From Micromonospora sediminimaris (GTDB lineage: Bacteria; Actinomycetota; Actinomycetes; Mycobacteriales; Micromonosporaceae): 64,000 nucleotides of DNA. This document shows positions 62,211 to 64,000 of the stretch, piece after piece. Every line of letters starts with the position of its first letter. The stretch's first letter is position 1. Made by a program: the position numbers and the translations under genes. The notes under the pieces were generated by a model that was given only the letters and a program-made list of their open reading frames with translations, was not told the DNA's origin and ran no database searches. The stretch lies in contig FOLJ01000018.1 of the NCBI GenBank assembly GCA_900112325.1, forward strand, positions 1 through 64,000, given 5' to 3'.

Positions 62211-62483
62211 CTATTCGCTCAGTGGCCACCGCTCGATGATCGAGCGCAGTGGTGCGGTGTCGAGATGATGGACCTTGGTGCGGCCGACCCGTTCGGACCA
62301 GACCAGGCCGGCCTCTTCCAGTACGGCCAGATGCTGGGAGATCGCCTGTCGGGTCGAGGTGGTGCCATGTTCCGCGAACAAGCGGCTATGGATCTCGAAC
62401 AGGCTCAGACCGTCGGCGAGAGCGAGCTCGTCCATGATCCGCCGCCGCGTCAGGTCGGCCAGCGCCCGGTAGAGCACCTGCAC
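62211..62483 (-). CDS. Small ArsR-family regulator
   Basis: 90 residues from a GTG with no evident ribosome site, so perhaps leaderless. Winged helix: VLYRALADLTRRRIMDELALADGLSLFEIHSRLF, TSTRQAISQHLAVLEEAGLVWSERVGRTKVHHLD. No metal-binding cysteines. It matches the small ArsR/SdpR-like group often paired with START/AHSA1-domain genes, but here it is followed by the MORN gene. Confidence 0.88.
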   Translation of the reverse strand: MQVLYRALADLTRRRIMDELALADGLSLFEIHSRLFAEHGTTSTRQAISQHLAVLEEAGLVWSERVGRTKVHHLDTAPLRSIIERWPLSE

Positions 62484-62693
62484 CCGTCAACCATAGGTAA
62501 TCCGGCGCTTGCCTATCAAGGCTTCGTCTTCTCGCATCATGCGCCATCGCAGGCATGCTCTGTCGAATGCCCATCAGCCCAGCGGCCGTACCGAATCGAG
62601 GTCGCAGTTGCTGCCGCCGATCGGTGACAGGCGCGGAACCACCGACCATCCGCCGTCGCGGGCGGCGATGATCGGCGGCTCCGTCGCCACCGC

Positions 62694-63533
62694 CTACGGC
62701 TTGCGGGCGAGTAGTCCGACGAAGGTGTGGTAGGTGTCGGTCTGTTTCGGCGCGGGCGTGCCGGGATCGGGACGCCACTCGGCCAGCGGCACCAGCCCCG
62801 GCTCCAGCAGCGTCAGCCCGTCGGCGAAGGAGAGGATCTCCTCATCGGTACGCCAGCGGCCGGTGCCCAGCGACTCGTTGAAGACCCGTTCGACCTCACG
62901 TGCCTTACGGGAGCCCTCCGGGTCCCGCTCGCCCGGATCACGGAAGTGCGAGATCGCCACGTAACTGCCGGACGGCAGCGCTTCGATCAACTCGGCCGAC
63001 ACCGCTCGCGGCTCCTCGTCGTCGCCGAGGTGGTGCAGGATCGCGAAGAGCAGCAACCCGATCGGCCGGTCGAGGTCGAGGAACTGGCGGACGTCCGGAT
63101 GGTTGAGGATCTCCTGCGGTCGCCGGACGTCGGCCTGGATCACCGTCGCCGTGCCGTCGGCGGCGAGCAGGGCCCGCCCGTGCGTCAGGACGATCGGGTC
63201 GTTGTCCACGTACACCACCCGGGCGCTCGGGTTGTGTTCGGCGGCGACCTCGTGCACGTTGCCCTGAGTGGGCAGCCCCGAACCGATGTCGAGGAACTGA
63301 TCGATGCCGGCCTCGGCGACGAGGAACCGGATCACCCGGCGCAGGAAGGCCCGGTTTGCCTGGCCGGCGGCCGGCCCGTCCGGAGTGATCCGCAGGGCGT
63401 GCTCGGCGACCTTCCGGTCGACCTCGAAGTTGTCCTTACCGCCCAGGAAGTAGTCGTAGACCCGCGCCACGCTGGGGACGGTGAGGTCGATTCCGGGGGG
63501 TGCGGCCTCGTCGCGGGTCAATGGCATCTCCAT
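62694..63533 (-). CDS. DUF574 / SAM-dependent methyltransferase (actinobacterial family)
   Basis: 279 residues. It matches the large actinobacterial family of putative methyltransferases (DUF574, Methyltransf_19): PSVARVYDYFLGGKDNFEVDR, NRAFLRRVIRFLVAEAGIDQFLDIGSGLPTQGNVHEVA, VYVDNDPIVLTHGRALL, LLLFAILHHLGDDE. Many copies occur in each Micromonospora or Streptomyces genome and their substrates are unknown. It is separated from both neighbours by over 100 bases and is probably not part of the enediyne pathway. Confidence 0.9.
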   Translation of the reverse strand: MEMPLTRDEAAPPGIDLTVPSVARVYDYFLGGKDNFEVDRKVAEHALRITPDGPAAGQANRAFLRRVIRFLVAEAGIDQFLDIGSGLPTQGNVHEVAAEHNPSARVVYVDNDPIVLTHGRALLAADGTATVIQADVRRPQEILNHPDVRQFLDLDRPIGLLLFAILHHLGDDEEPRAVSAELIEALPSGSYVAISHFRDPGERDPEGSRKAREVERVFNESLGTGRWRTDEEILSFADGLTLLEPGLVPLAEWRPDPGTPAPKQTDTYHTFVGLLARKP

Positions 63534-63663
63534 CCGATTCTGATCAGCGCCGGGTGCTGCGCGCGGCCCCGGACCTTGTTCGGGAGTGTACCGATCGGAC
63601 GGTGTAGATCGTCGCCCCGATGGTATCGCTCCCAGCGGATCGGCACCGCGAGCAGGCCCGTCT

Positions 63664-64000
63664 TCATCGCGACGTCAAGGGCAGGACCGTTCCCCCGGGG
63701 CGGGTTTGCTGCGAAGTCAGTGCCCGAAGAGCCAGTTTGATCATGGCGGCATCACCGCTGGCCTCTTCCTTCGTCAGCAGTTCCTGCAGACCTTTCTCGT
63801 CGAACCAGCGTCCCTCGGTGAATTTGCCGGCTTCCAGGCGGGGCTGGCCAAGGTCGCCATCGGCGGTCGCCAGGACGTCGACTTCCCTGCGGCGTTGTCC
63901 GTCAGCACCGGTCCAATCGAATACGTGAACCACATCGGTGATCCGGTCGAGCCGCCAGCCAGTCTCCTCGGTGACCTCGCGAGCCAATGCAGCGGGTAAC
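63664..64000 (-). CDS. Nudix hydrolase, C-terminal part (runs off the window)
   Basis: The frame is open to base 64000, so the N-terminus is beyond the window. It shows the core of the Nudix box, AALAREVTEETGW, at the very edge, then VVHVFDWTGADGQRRREVDVLATADG and a C-terminal tail. The upstream glycine and glutamate of the box are not visible. It hydrolyses some nucleoside-diphosphate-linked compound by family; the substrate cannot be told. Probably a neighbour and not a cluster gene. Confidence 0.8.
   Translation of the reverse strand, partial: LPAALAREVTEETGWRLDRITDVVHVFDWTGADGQRRREVDVLATADGDLGQPRLEAGKFTEGRWFDEKGLQELLTKEEASGDAAMIKLALRALTSQQTRPGGTVLPLTSR

Noticed and set aside
62484..62693. 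Small frames in the gap between the ArsR and DUF574 genes
   Set aside because: None has a ribosome site or family likeness; one would have to read through the ArsR gene in antisense.
1..64000. Search for tRNA, rRNA, CRISPR arrays, insertion sequences and attachment sites
   Set aside because: I saw no cloverleaf, spaced direct repeats, transposase or integrase frame, or flanking target repeats on reading the window; a dedicated scan could still find a short one.

Overview
The DNA is GC-rich (roughly 70%), has many GTG starts, uses GGAGG-type ribosome binding sites, and chains genes with 4-base ATGA/GTGA overlaps. This is typical of an actinomycete, and the gene content points to Micromonospora. 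Almost the whole window is one enediyne gene cluster of the calicheamicin type. The strongest evidence is one-to-one likeness to the proteins described from the calicheamicin producer Micromonospora echinospora: an iterative enediyne synthase (CalE8 type), its hot-dog thioesterase (CalE7), the self-sacrifice protein CalC with its sacrificial glycine at position 113, all four glycosyltransferases (CalG1 to CalG4), the sugar enzymes CalS8, S9, S11, S13 and S14, and the orsellinate arm (O1, O3, O4, O5, O6). The likeness is recalled from known family sequences, not from a database search. CalC differs from the remembered sequence at scattered positions, so this looks like a close relative of the reference cluster and not a copy of it.

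Layout. 1-1429: start of a housekeeping clpC, insulated by a terminator. 1513-2715: an unrecognised 400-residue protein with its own promoter. 2968-8825 (minus): a tightly overlapped five-gene operon with a methyltransferase, an aromatic-amino-acid-hydroxylase-like protein, a cysteine desulfurase, TldD and TldE. 9712-21702 (minus): the enediyne core operon unbL-unbV-unbU-PKSE-thioesterase, continued by a CalE6-type PLP lyase and a small beta-propeller protein. 21969-25276 (plus): an AraC regulator and the UDP-glucose to UDP-xylose pair calS8-calS9. 25328-29578: a membrane acyltransferase, a sugar N-methyltransferase, an ArsR regulator and calG1. 29751-33652: calS11, calC and a second START-domain protein, then a convergent DrrAB-like exporter. 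33777-40941: calO1, two signal-less solute-binding-protein paralogues, a class V PLP enzyme and a DUF885 peptidase. 40953-43191 (minus): calG2 and an aldo-keto reductase. 43388-58250 (plus): a long run of eleven genes making and attaching sugar and aryl parts (calS13, calG3, P450, calO3 to calO6, an FGE-like protein, a ThiS/MoaD-like sulfur carrier, calS14, P450). 58359-61656: a third START protein, two membrane-associated proteins and calG4. 61796-64000: a MORN-repeat protein, an ArsR regulator, a DUF574 methyltransferase and part of a Nudix gene, which probably mark the right edge.

How it works together. The PKSE and its cassette make the polyene precursor of the warhead. CalO5, primed or off-loaded with CalO4, makes orsellinate, which is halogenated, hydroxylated and O-methylated. 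Two sugar routes (UDP-xylose-derived aminopentose; TDP-derived amino, thio and methylated sugars) feed the four glycosyltransferases. The CalC family and the ABC exporter protect the cell. A striking number of genes deal with sulfur or with peptides: cysteine desulfurase, PLP lyases, ThiS-like carrier, FGE-like protein, TldD/TldE, DUF885 and two peptide-binding-type proteins. These are the least explained part and the best place to look for new chemistry. No glucose-1-phosphate thymidylyltransferase or TDP-glucose 4,6-dehydratase is visible, so early TDP-sugar steps must be encoded elsewhere.
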